A DNA stretch of 64,000 bases from Trichinella spiralis (taxonomy: Eukaryota > Nematoda > Enoplea > Trichinellida > Trichinellidae). Under the pieces are notes generated by a model. The model searched no databases. It was not told the origin of the DNA and was given only the letters and a program-made list of their open reading frames with translations. The position numbers were made by a program, and so were the translations under genes. Of the stretch, positions 53,301 to 64,000 are shown in pieces. Position 1 is the first letter of the stretch, and each line of letters starts with the position of its first letter. The stretch spans positions 11,028,267 to 11,092,266 of the forward strand of contig CM012953.1 of the NCBI GenBank assembly GCA_000181795.3, in the 5' to 3' direction.

Positions 53301-56300
53301 TTGTTTTGTTCGTTTCTCCGTCTGAAATATTTAAATTTCTGCTTCTTTTTTCAACTTGCGCAACACTATTGTGATGTGATCGATAAGTAGTTGTTGGCCA
53401 ACGGCGCTGTCTGTCTGTCCGTGATTTTCCACAGTTGAAAAGCACAAACAGTTGCGGTTGTGATCATTTCGATTCAGTTAATTTCCTCCGATGGGCTGTG
53501 GAAATTATTGCATACAACAGCAGTATATAATAATCATCATGACGAATTCATGCTGCTAGTTTCTGTTGATCAGGAAGGGCAGTTTTTATAACTGGAATGG
53601 AATTTCACAAAAAAATAATCATAAAATTTATTTATGTCGATTTAATTAATAATTTTTTTTTCAAATTTATTTCATGTCAACTGTGCAAGTTCATCACACT
53701 GGATTTATTTTTAAACTGATAATAATAATAATAATCAATTATAGCTGTTAATAATGCAACTTCATCGCGTTCATTCTATTTGTTACTGGAAAAATTGATA
53801 TGGAAGTTGATATGAAGTTGGTTGTTTCCAATTAGGATAAAAATAGTAGTTAATTTGTGTGCTTTTGAGAGTAGGTAGTTAGTTGTTAGGAAAAAGAGAT
53901 GATCATTTGATGAAACAAAGTGACTGAAACAAGCGGTCGTCAGTGGTAGTTGGAAATAGTCAAATTCATTCATTGTTGTTGCACATCGTTATTGTCAGTG
54001 CGTTGTATTATCGTTTTCAATTTACAAATTTATGCTAATTATTTCAATTGAATTTGAAACTGTACGTAAGTTTGTTTTTGTACAGTTCATTTTTTACATT
54101 GAAATTAATATGTTTAAATGAATTTTCTATTTTTTTACTTTTCATCATCGTCGTCGTCGATGGATAAATTTATTAAATTTGCAAGAATGAATTGTTAGGA
54201 TGGATTTTATTTACTGATAGTTTTTTTTCTGTTTATTTATATCGATCATCGATTGATGGGATTTTTTTTGTTGTTTTCAATTCCAACATTCCATTTGAAA
54301 AGAATATGGTTTGTTCAGTTCTTTCTGTTGATTTATTCTTTATACTTGGCGAATTTCTTCCAACTCAGGCAGAAGAATTATACAACATATAAATTTATAT
54401 TTATATTTATATTTATATTTAGCAGAAGCTAGTAATGAAATTGTCGTTCTTTTCACTGTTGATGAGCATGCTCGAAAATGGATGGGAGGGGGATGTGCAG
54501 TGGGTGAAAATCTCGACTGATTATTTATTTGATCAACGTCGCATTTCATATTGTGGAACACTTTCGTTGATCAACTTTGCTGCTGAAAATCGCTAGTTAG
54601 TAATACGCGAGTAGTCGATCTGATTGTCGCATTATATTATAATGCGCAGCATTATTATTGCACATGCTTGATTGTTTATTGTTTATTTGTTTCTTTTCTG
54701 TCGTTATGAATAGAAGATTTCAGTACCTGGATTCGATTTATTATGTTTTTTATTTGTTTGTGATCAACAACAACATCAACAGCTGATCGTTGGTTAGCTG
54801 TGGAAATTAATGGACATTTGTGAGCATCATTATCATTGCGACATAAATAGATATATATAGATGGATGGATGGATGGATGGTTGGATGGAAAGAGAGATAG
54901 TAGAGGGGAGAGAGCGAGAATGTCCGACGTGATTAGAAACGTGCAAGCGTGATTCGATTGGGCAAAAAGCGTTATCAAATTTGATGTATGGCGTTGTTCT
55001 CTTTATAAATCCACTTTTGCGCTTTCGATGACTTTTCCCCCCATTCTGGTCGGTCTTCTAAAATGTAAATTCAATCGTCCATCTTACCAAATTCAATTGT
55101 CTCTTGGCTCAATTATTCGTCGTCATTAAACTGTCGACGGCGATTCCGTTGGCGTAATTTAATTTTTCCCCCTCCCCCTACAACTGTCTTCCTTTCTTCT
55201 TCTTCTTCTTCTTCGAATCAATCGAACGAACCTTGATGACGATGAAAGAAGCATCAAAACTGAACTTTAACAATAAATAAATAAATAAATAAATATGTAA
55301 ATTTCAACTTCAAAATTATTTATTTCTCCATCTAACTGTATTTTTACAATTTTGTCATTTTGATTCGTCTATTATTTTTTAAGAAGCTCCATGCGCAGAA
55401 ACGCCAAATCGAATGACAAAGAGTGTTTCCAGCGATCTCGAGCAGCGCCTGTTTCTGGCAAGCAAAGGCAGCGCTCAGCCGAGCATCCTTAGCAGCCCTC
55501 CTACTTACTTTCACACAGAAATGCATCAACATCAACATCAGCACACTCACATGCATCAGTATCCAGTGCTGTCGCCGTTCTTTACCGGACCGACGTGCGC
55601 CAACGCTATGGTAATTTTTTAAAACAATTTCAACACTGATTATTGTCAAATAATGCAAATTTTTCAGATTGGCTTCCCGCCGTATCCAACTTTTCCCGGT
55701 TTCGCTTATCCGGGTATTGCCAATCCATTGGCAATGCAGAACAACTCACCGGCAACAACTGTACAACCGAAAGTATGGCTTTCTCTTGCTGATATATTTA
55801 TATTTATGTTAAATGCTGTCATTTTTTTAAATTAATTTATACATTTTATTCAAGAAGAAAGGCAAATGGTGTTCAATGCATGTACAAATAGCATGGGATA
55901 TTTATAATAAAATTAAACAACGCGGTGGCAAACAACGATCAGGGGACGTGAAGAAGGAGCAGGAATCGAAGTTGAATGTTCATTTGCCAAGTAAGATTTT
56001 TTTTTCATAATTTTAATGACATTTCATCTACTGATATAATCAGAGGTTATTAATCAGTGTTTTTTGATGAATTATTTTTAAAAAACTTTTTGACATACGC
56101 ATGAATAATTTAATTTTTGTTTCTTTTCGTTTGTTTGTTTGTTTTTTTGTTTCAATTGTTGCATGCAATTGAATAGAATTAAATTGAATTGAATTTAATT
56201 GAATTTAATGACGTACGTGAATGCAATTTATATACATATATATGCATATATATCAATTTGTGCATCCAATCAAACGAAGCGTGCGTATTAATTAATTTTA

Positions 56301-59300
56301 TACAATCTTATTCAGTGCTCTAGTAAAAAATATTCACTGTTGACAGCTATTTCTTGTATATTTTGTTTTGCAAGATTTTTCTTCTGCTTTGTTTTTTCAA
56401 ATATTTTTAAATAATGGTGCAGACGACATTTCATTTATTAGACGAATGAATTTTGTTCAAAAAATATTCATCCATATGCTTGGTTGGCGTCAGCGTTCAA
56501 CGAACGTTTTCTTATTCTGTTGTGTTGTATTATTTATTTGTTTATTTCTATGCAGCAGCTGCTTGGCAGATGAGCATGTATAATCATGAAAATTTGAATT
56601 TTTATCACGTTTCTTTTGTGGTTGTTTTTTTTTCTTAATAATATTAATATTTACTTCAATGATTGCACTTTTTCATTTCGTACTTCATCAAATTTGATTA
56701 TTGGAGTAGAGAATTGGGTTGAATAATATGCAGTATTAGAGGATGACTTGGGGGGGGGGGGAATTGATTGATGTTATAATAATTTTATTCTTCCTAGTAG
56801 AATTTTATTATTTCAATCATTATAATGGTGAATTGAAGTCCATTTCACCAGTGGGCGGGGAAAGATGCAGTGTTTGTTTGACTATTTGATTTGTAATTTG
56901 AAAAATTGCATTTAACTTGTTTTAAGATGCGAGAAGTTTCTTTTATTCTGTTGTAATTAATTTTACAGTTGAATATATGGAAATTGAATTAGGCCACGAA
57001 ATTCGCTCTTCGGAGCTTGATAATAAATAATAAGAGACAATTTTGAACATTTCTAAACTATTACGGTAATTGAGTTTGTATGTCATGAGGAAATCTTTTT
57101 TTAATTTAATTTTAATTTAATATTTTTGATTTTCATTTGTATATAGACAATAAATACATAGATAAATGGTGTACGCGGTTGTTTTGTTGTTGTTGTTGCT
57201 TGATTATCTTTTTTTTGCATCGGGGAAATCGTGACGATTTCATTGGTGCTCGTTTATTACAGTATGATTTGAATTTGCTGTTTGTTGTATTTAATTTTTA
57301 CAAGTGATCATTTGGAATGGACAATTGTTTTCTTTTTGTGCAGACAATCAGTTAATAATGATAAATCATGTTATGCATTGTTTGTTTGTTTGTATACGCG
57401 GATTATCTTTTTTTTTCTTTTTCTTTTTTCAAATAGAAGAGGAAGAAGAAGAAAGCTCAAAATTGACAATGCTAGCTGCCAATGCGGTCGAGCGATTGCA
57501 GCAAGAGAAAGAGAAGAATCGGTATGTTTTATTTATTGTTGTTCATTATTTTGTTTATTGAAGTTGTTAATATACTGTTTAGGCAAAGTCCTGCCGGTAT
57601 GCTTGTGAACGGAAAAGTGCCTGCTGCAGTGAATGGTTTGAACGCAGAAGTACAGAAGGATTGCCTGACAGTGCCAACGTTGGCTTTACCCGAAACTGGT
57701 AACATTGACTTGTCGACGTTGCAACAGCGTCAACAACAACAGCAACATCAACAACAACAGCAGCAGCAGCAGCAGCAGCAGAATGGTGTTGTTAATCCAA
57801 TGACGACAGTGGACTTCACGCCGGAGGATTTTTTCTCCAGACGACGGGAATTGATGCACGAGCGTTTGATGACGCCGTTTCCAGGGTCGGAGAAATTTTT
57901 CCCACCACCACCAGGCGGATTCGCGGCCGTCAACATTCGACCACCGCCGTTGTTGCCGTTTTTTCCCACCAATGGCAGCGAGTTGGCGTTCGCCGCCGCC
58001 GCAGCAGCCGCAGCCGCCAATCAGTCGTTGACCGACAGATTGTTATTGGCCCACGCCCCGACAACGCCATTCATTCCCAACTTGGGCATGAATGTGACCC
58101 ACAGCAACAGCTCAACCAGCACAGCCACTGCAACCAACTGTAACATTGGCAACAACAATAACAGCAACAATAGCAATAGCCTTAGCAGCGGCAGCAATAG
58201 CAACAGCAGCAACAACAACAACAACAACAACAACTCAGCCTTGTTGGACCGTATAGCAGTTGACGCGGCCACGGCCGGTGGCGTGTCCACGGGTGGACTG
58301 GAACCGATGAGACCGTTTATGCCAGGATTTGAGCCGGCCACCAGCTATTTGAGCCGCTTTCCTTTGGCAGAAGCTCTGCTACGGCCTCCGCTGTTTGGCG
58401 CCCCTGATCCGGCTGCTTCTCTGTTAACTTTGGAACGTGAACGAGGCGAACAACTGTTGCTCAGGCTTCAAGAGCAGATGACCGCGGCCGCGGCCGCCGC
58501 TGCTGCAGCCGCAGCCGCCGCCGCTGCTTCATCATCGTCCACTGGTGCTTCTTCCACGTCGTCCGACTCGCTCGTCTCCAACGCGTTGCAGTATCATTAC
58601 CATCACCACGCCCAGCACGGCGCTCCGGGACTCGGGCCACCGGCGCCGAACAATCTGCTCGAATTGGAACGGCGTTTGGCTGCTGGTGTCGGTGGTGCCG
58701 GTGTTGGAGCCGGCGGCACCGGCTCTTGTTTCGACCCCTCCGCTCCGTCGTCGTCGTCACCGTCATCGTTGCTATTTTCCAACCTGCTCCAACGGGAACG
58801 TCTGGAACTCGAACAGCGCAGCCGTCTGATGATGGGCCGTGCACCGCCAGCCGAGGCCAGTTTCCTCCTCTCGTCGCCCAGACCGCCGACCCCTGCCGCT
58901 GCCGCCCATGTCGCCCACACTGCTCCGCCTCTGTCACTGGTGCCCCACCCGCCTGGAAGCGGCACGCATCTGGCCACGGTCGACAGCCTTCGTCTGGCGA
59001 TGTTGTCCGCTGCAGCCGCGGCAGCGATCTCGAACAACAACACCACCACCAATACCACCGTAAGCAACGGCCAACAACAACAGTTCGGCGGTGATCCCCA
59101 AGCGGCGGTGGCGGCGGCGGCGGCCACGACGGCCTCCGCGGTCTCGCTACCCGGCTTCAATCCCATCCCCGGCAGACAGCTGGCACCCCAATTGCACGGC
59201 TTCGGCTCATCTCCGGCGACGGCTTTGTTTGGTGGTAACGCGGCCGTCGCAGCAGCAGCAGCCGCCGCTGCTGCCGCGGCCGCCGCCTCAGCCGTCAACG

Positions 59301-59434
59301 GAGGTGGAGGGGGAGCTGGTAGTAAGTACAGTCCCGCCGCGGTGAACTCGTTCAGCTCCACGTTGGAACTGTTGGCCAGGCAGAAGCGCGAATCGATGCT
59401 CGGATCCGTCTCCCACGCTGCTCACGGACGGTGA
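32388..59434 (+). CDS. AUTS2-family transcriptional regulator (AUTS2/FBRSL1/tay bridge homologue), 11 coding exons
   Basis: Exons: 32388-32639, 48085-48234, 48949-49212, 52203-52260, 52331-52508, 52618-52811, 55384-55610, 55668-55772, 55855-55990, 57437-57521, 57583-59434; phases fit and total 1166 residues. Residues 66-84 (EELVDGFSIVCFERLDLMQ) match the IDGFAMTSFxxFEAL block of AUTS2. Residues 80-365 are Lys/Ser-rich and look nuclear. Residues 404-424 (PPTYFHTEMHQHQHQHTHMH) match the AUTS2 HX repeat, reported to be needed for P300 binding. Residues 477-496 (KKGKWCSMHVQIAWDIYNKI) match the PGKWCAMHVHIAWQIYHHQ signature. The last exon (551-1166) has VDFTPEDFFSRRRELMHERL, long Gln (about 597-616), Asn and Ala runs, and LERERGEQL-type blocks. 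AUTS2 joins PRC1.3/1.5 with CK2 and can activate transcription in neurons. The exon 7 acceptor has an AAGAAG alternative. Confidence 0.82.
35867..35900. repeat. CAG/CTG inverted repeat (hairpin-forming)
   Basis: A CAG run turns directly into a CTG run about the centre AGCT at 35,881-35,884, giving arms of about 14 bases with no loop. It lies within intron 1 of the AUTS2-like gene, with further GCTGCT immediately right. Confidence 0.85.
37258..37279. repeat. CAGT tetramer array
   Basis: Five perfect CAGT units in a GC-richer part of AUTS2-like intron 1, the same motif as in the CpG-rich block at 31,795-31,823. Confidence 0.85.
45267..45300. repeat. ATC trinucleotide array
   Basis: About ten perfect ATC units in intron 1 of the AUTS2-like gene, preceded at 45,230-45,246 by an array of the palindromic tetramer GCAT. 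Confidence 0.85.
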
Positions 59435-61255
59435 GGAAAATTTCTCTGAGACGCATGAAGAAAAAAAAATACATATATGTATATTATCAGACAACAACAG
59501 TGCATTTATGGTTTTTTATTCATCTTATATATTATTATTATTATATTTTTTGAAATGAGCAAATGTTTTTGAAAAAAGAAACTCGACAGCAGTAGTATAT
59601 GTTGTCTGTCTGTCGTCTGTTTTGTATTTCTTATTATTTTTTAAAAAACACTACTCCCGGGCCACTGCTGTACTATATATATATATTTATTTATTTATCT
59701 GTAATCTTTTTTACTCCAGCTTGAAATTGTTGCACTGTTTATTTTTTGCTGTTTTCATTTTTGTTCGCACTTTTTCTCATTATTATTAATTTATTTATTT
59801 GTCATAATATTTATATATATGAAACAAAAGTTTGTTGTTTTTTATTATTTAAAAAAATCTTTTACCTGCGCCACTGACTTTGCCGCCACTGTTGTGCATC
59901 ACGCATTATTTTATCATTGGATAAATAAAACTTTGTTCGTTGACACTGGTTCTCGTTTGAAAAGTATGTATATCATCATCTTCTTTTTCAATTCCATCAG
60001 TCGGCTTTATTCTGTTTTTCAAATAAATTACCAACATGTAAATTTGCATCTCTGAACGAACAGTTGGACCACACTATATATATATGCACCACAAAGTAAT
60101 GGCTGAAATGCTGACCACTGAGAGCAACAACAACAATTCACCAAAACCCACTACTCACTGAAAGCATCTGCTTGATGAAATTCTTCTTTTTGATCAGTGA
60201 CAGTCAGAACTGAAGCGAACCAGGATCATACATACATACATACATATACATCTCTGTTCATGAATACACGCACAATACACACACATACACACAGAGCGGT
60301 CGTTTCATAAAGATGCATACCTCTGTGGTGGATCCCACACAAATCAGAGACTCACAGTGGAAGAAAAATGGGGTTGTTTATGGAGATATTTCACGGAGCT
60401 TGTACATTAATAAAAAAGAAGGAATATCTTTTTCAACCAAAAGCTCGAACTGTTTGGTTTCACCATTGACTATTGTTCCATTACCTCTTAAGCACTCACT
60501 ATTCGTTTGCGACTCTTCTTAGTGAAATTTTTTTTCCATATTATATATGTCTATTATTTATTTTTATGAAAATTAAAGAATACATCATGTGTATTTTTTG
60601 AGCTTTACGCTAGCCAATGAATAATGACTTTCCCATTAACAGTGTAATATCATTTTTTTGCCAATAAAATAAATAAACTTTTTGTTCATTGACCGTGAGT
60701 GCTTTTAGTGCAGTAAATTTAAATTTTCTTTCTTCAAATAATTTGATGAAATAAATGTAAACAAAAAATGCAAGTTAATTAGCTACTGAAAAATAATGAC
60801 AGAAAAGAATGTTTGTTTTGCTTGTTGTTGAAATGGTTAAACGATGGTTTATTCAAATTCAAACTGACGTTAGTGGAATCGATTGATTTCCGTTTATTAA
60901 ACAAATTCAGATGGAAAAAGAGAGCTAATCGAAAATTTTGAACTAGAAAAATTGTTTAAATTGGCAACAATTAAGTAAATATGTACTTTAAACAAACTAA
61001 CTTTAAAATATCTGCAACTTTAAAGGAAATTTTTAAAAATGAGCTCTGTTCGTTAAAATTAGAAAAACCCAGTCAGTAGCCAGTTAGGCAGTTGCAACAT
61101 CAGTAGTGACAGTGGCAATAATTTCTTCTCACAGTTTTGCTGAAAGCAAACAAATAAGTACACTTGACCAAGAAAGAAACAAACAAGCAGAAAACAACAA
61201 ACGGATCGTCTATTTTCCAATGCTACCCTATTCAGAGCATACTGTAGAGCTCCGA
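59435..61255. other. 3' untranslated region of the AUTS2-like gene and intergenic DNA
   Basis: AATAAA at 59,924-59,929, about 490 bases after the stop, is a plausible poly(A) signal. A 69-codon ATG-started frame at 60,313-60,522 (MHTSVVDPTQIRDSQWKKNG...) shows no known motif and is not called. From 60,600 to 61,050 the DNA is AT-rich and would hold the promoter of the EGF gene; no clear core element was seen. Confidence 0.4.
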
Positions 61256-63696
61256 ATGTTGGTGACGGTGACGGCAGTAGCAGCAGCTCTTTTGGTCCAG
61301 TTATCTCCATGTTCAGCTTTAATCGACGATAATTACGATATTGAAGATTACATAAGTCTTGAAGTCGCAGAAAACAACGATGCAATTAAGAATCTTTTCC
61401 AATGCCCTATAAACAAAATCTGCGGCATTTACCAATATCCAAATGAACTGACGCAAGCAATGCCGTACGATTTGGCAATGGCTTTGGCTATTCAGCAGTG
61501 TAAAAAATTAATGGTAAACGGAAATCTGCCTGACGGCTTCATCAAATCGGAATATAAAATTCCTGGACCTAACAGTCCTGAGTGGATTAGAAGCATTTTG
61601 CCACCGTCGTCAAAATTTGTCTACAACCGGAACAACGAAAATGCCATAGTGTTAAATAGAAATGGAACATTCAGCATGATTCCATTTTCCGAAACGTTTG
61701 GCACAGAAGATTTCATGAAAGGCTTTGCATCACTAAACACTCCTTTATGCATATCTCCATTTTCATTAGAAGGAAATGGATTTCAGAAGCACCGATGCGA
61801 TTTGGCCAAAAAGTACACCCATTTTATCTGCATTGGGGACAAAATCAGAAAGTGCAACCGTTATGACCAGAACAAAAACTGCATCTGCCCGCCAAACAGG
61901 AGCGGAACCATGTGCGAAATCAGTGAGTTGTGTCACTTTGAAAATCTTTTTATCTTTTTCAGTTATGGAAATTTTAAATTGGAAAATTATATTTGAAAAT
62001 TTTTTAATTTTTTCAACATTTTCTACGTTATTTTTCTCTTTCAAACAATCTTCCGCTTGTTCAGAATCGATCAGCAGCGAATATAATCCCTGCCAAAACG
62101 GTGGTACTTACTATGCTTCCTTGAGGGGCAACATTTGCCTATGCAAATCGCCATACAAGGGGACCTATTGTAAAGGTTTGTTAATTTTGTTCTTATTGAA
62201 CAATTTTTCAAAATTGTTCATCAATTTCCGTTTTGCATTTGTTATATATACATTTATTTATTTATTTATTTATTTATTTCATTTCGTGCTCTTTCAGATA
62301 AATTCCTGTGCTACGAAAAACCCTGTCTGAACAACGGTGTGTGCAAAAGTGATAATTTAACGCACCATTCCTGTGAATGCAGACTACCTTATTGGGGAGA
62401 ACGTTGTGAAAGTATGTTTGTTTCTTTCCTTCATTTCCATTTATCATATTTTCGACTATTAATATTTTTTTAAAAGTATTATAAATCAACAAAACATTCA
62501 AATTCAAAACATTAGAAATCAAAAATCGATTGATATCGAACTGAAAAACTGCAATGCTCGCTCTCTTTAACTGACAAGACGATTTATTTTACAGATGTAA
62601 ATTACTGTTTGGAAGGTAAAAATCCATGCAACAATGGCGGAACGTGTGTAAAAATAGAAAATTTATACAAATGTATTTGTCCACCTGGATATGCTGAGCC
62701 ATTCTGCAGAACTGGTAAAATGCCTCATTGCTCTTATTCTTTCTTATTTTTTCTTTTAAAACAATTTTATTTTTATCAACACTGTTTCATAACACTAAAT
62801 TTAAATTTAATTTAGATTATTCAGCTTCCTACAGATTCCATATTTGCATTGGAATTGCATCGTATCTGCTTGTGACTACAGTAATATTTTGTTGTGTGTT
62901 TATGCATTGCAACAAAGTGTATAGTGGCAAGTTTAAACTTTTAGAGCAAGGTCTTTTATCAGAGGTACAACAAATACATATTACATATTGTTTTTTATGT
63001 CATATTAAATTATTTAAATGCTATTATGCATAATTTTACATTTAATTATCGATCTGTTACTTTAAATGACGTTCATTTAAAAGAATGAATATTCTTTTTT
63101 TAATATTCACAGTTTGCTTTTTTAATTTGTTGATCAAAACTATTTTCATGATGCATTTGAAGCAGGCTGAATCGACAGTAAAGACGGAAATGAAAGAAGA
63201 AAAGAAACTGAATAAAAACATTGACACTCCAATAAAACCATCTGCTACAGATAAGAAAAAATTAGAAGGTATAATATTCTTTGAAAATTCTACTATTTCA
63301 TAACTGTAGAATTCAATTCAGAAATTTTTGACTTTAATTAATCTTTCGTAACTTAGCTGTAAAAGTAATGCAATGGCTAAGATTAACACGTAACAATAAA
63401 TGAAAAATTACTCTTTTTAAGCAGTTGAGAGAATGACAAAATGCTTCATGTATGTGTACAATATAAGCAGTGCAATTTTTGAAAGTCAAAATTGCATTTG
63501 ACTATTTATTCATTTAGTTATGTGTCATATTTAGTGTTTATTTCTGCTGTTTGATTCATAATGATGAAACTATCTGCATAAACTAAAAACATTAATAGAA
63601 TTTTATTTTTTAGGTGAGATAAAGAAACCTGAGAAGGATTATTATGTTATTCCTGAATTAAGTGATGAAGGATTCATGGCATCCAATCCAAGATGA
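61256..63696 (+). CDS. EGF-repeat single-pass membrane protein, seven exons
   Basis: Exons: 61256-61922, 62065-62175, 62298-62411, 62595-62714, 62816-62964, 63166-63268, 63614-63696, giving 448 residues. ATG 61256 gives a clean signal peptide (MLVTVTAVAAALLVQLSPCSA); the in-frame ATG at 61220 would add 12 residues before it. Residues 22-185 are a Cys-containing N-terminal region I do not recognise, with an NGT glycosylation site. A Cys-rich EGF-like module ends exon 1 (CICPPNRSGTMCE), then exons 2, 3 and 4 each code one EGF-like module (CQNGGTYYASLRGNICLCKS, CLNNGVCKSDNLTHHSCECR, CNNGGTCVKIENLYKCICPP), all bordered by phase-1 introns. A transmembrane helix lies at about 346-366, then a Lys/Glu-rich cytoplasmic tail of about 80 residues. 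It is a cell-surface protein with unknown ligand. AATAAA is at 63,738-63,743. Confidence 0.82.
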
Positions 63697-64000
63697 ATTT
63701 TACACAATAATTGATCTTATAATAATGATTTAAATTTAATAAAATGCCACATTTTTGATATTGTTCTTGTTTGCTGACTTGCAATTTTAATTGAAAACTG
63801 AAAAAGTAGCATTTAAAATATGAAATTACATCATAATTGCTTTTAAAGCATTCTGCAGTTGTAAGGTAATAAGGGCATATCATGTTCATATTAGTAAAGT
63901 GAATTCCGCAATCCAGCGAAAATGTTGGTATAATAAATACATATTGCACATTGTTTTTTTATATCATATTAAACTGCTTTAATTTTATTATGCAGAATTA
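63697..64000. other. 3' untranslated region of the EGF gene and flanking AT-rich DNA
   Basis: The poly(A) signal AATAAA at 63,738-63,743 lies 42 bases after the stop. Beyond it I see only AT-rich sequence; a minus-strand open frame at 63,674-63,949 overlaps this 3' end and has no support. Confidence 0.5.

Noticed and set aside
56555-56640. Possible extra AUTS2-like exon after TTTCTATGCAG
   Set aside because: The acceptor is good but there is no convincing donor, and exons 9 and 10 join perfectly in frame without it.
58461-59361. Long minus-strand frames of 158 and 252 residues within the last AUTS2-like exon
   Set aside because: They are antisense shadows of the GC-rich repetitive coding exon, consisting mainly of Ala and Arg runs.
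60313-60522. 69-residue ATG-started frame downstream of the AUTS2-like gene
   Set aside because: No recognisable motif, no splice support, and a C-terminal half of generic hydrophobic composition; could be chance.

Overview
The window is nuclear DNA of an invertebrate animal. The DNA is AT-rich. Genes are split by GT-AG introns whose exon phases join cleanly, and microsatellites are abundant. Protein families are animal ones: an R3H/SUZ-domain protein, an AUTS2-family protein, condensin CAP-H, NDUFS8, a seven-helix receptor and an EGF membrane protein. The compact small genes, a receptor resembling nematode chemoreceptors and a secreted DUF5648-type protein make me lean towards a nematode or related ecdysozoan. 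This is inference and the sequence does not fix the species.

Layout, left to right. (1) 1-9,100 is repeat-rich and poor in genes. The first coding exon of a COX6C-like gene lies at the left edge (minus). A dispersed repeat with a tRNA-like head occurs several times. A tandem duplication of about 1.5 kb, interrupted by a 10-base N gap, carries two copies of a REEP5/DP1-like last exon (minus). A two-exon small membrane-protein gene lies at 8,620-9,061 (minus). (2) 9,600-15,100 has an apparently intronless condensin subunit CAP-H gene (plus), a secreted DUF5648-like protein (minus) and a two-exon seven-helix receptor (plus). (3) 15,100-19,200 is mostly non-coding, with another repeat copy and a probable promoter near 18,850-19,070. 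(4) 19,237-25,119 is a 14-exon R3H/SUZ gene related to R3HDM1/2, ARPP21 and encore, with a 671-bp TA-flanked inverted-repeat transposon in intron 2. (5) 26,083-31,477 is NDUFS8 in six exons, with a 4-kb last intron. (6) 31,596-31,870 is a CpG-rich, promoter-like block. (7) 32,388-59,434 is an AUTS2-family gene (tay bridge/FBRSL relatives) of 11 coding exons. It has a 15.4-kb first intron and a GC-rich last exon packed with Gln, Asn and Ala runs. (8) 61,256-63,696 is a secretory-pathway, single-pass membrane protein with phase-1 EGF exons.

The genes do not form one pathway. NDUFS8 and the COX6C-like exon (perhaps also the small gene at 8.6-9.1 kb) are respiratory-chain parts. CAP-H is chromosome structure, the R3H protein is RNA binding, the AUTS2 relative is transcriptional control, and the receptor and EGF protein are at the cell surface. 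R3H, NDUFS8, AUTS2-like and EGF genes all read on the plus strand in one long head-to-tail run. Most multi-exon models here were assembled by eye from reading frame, splice sites and phase. Exon edges may shift by a few bases where tandem AG acceptors occur, and transcript ends were not determined.
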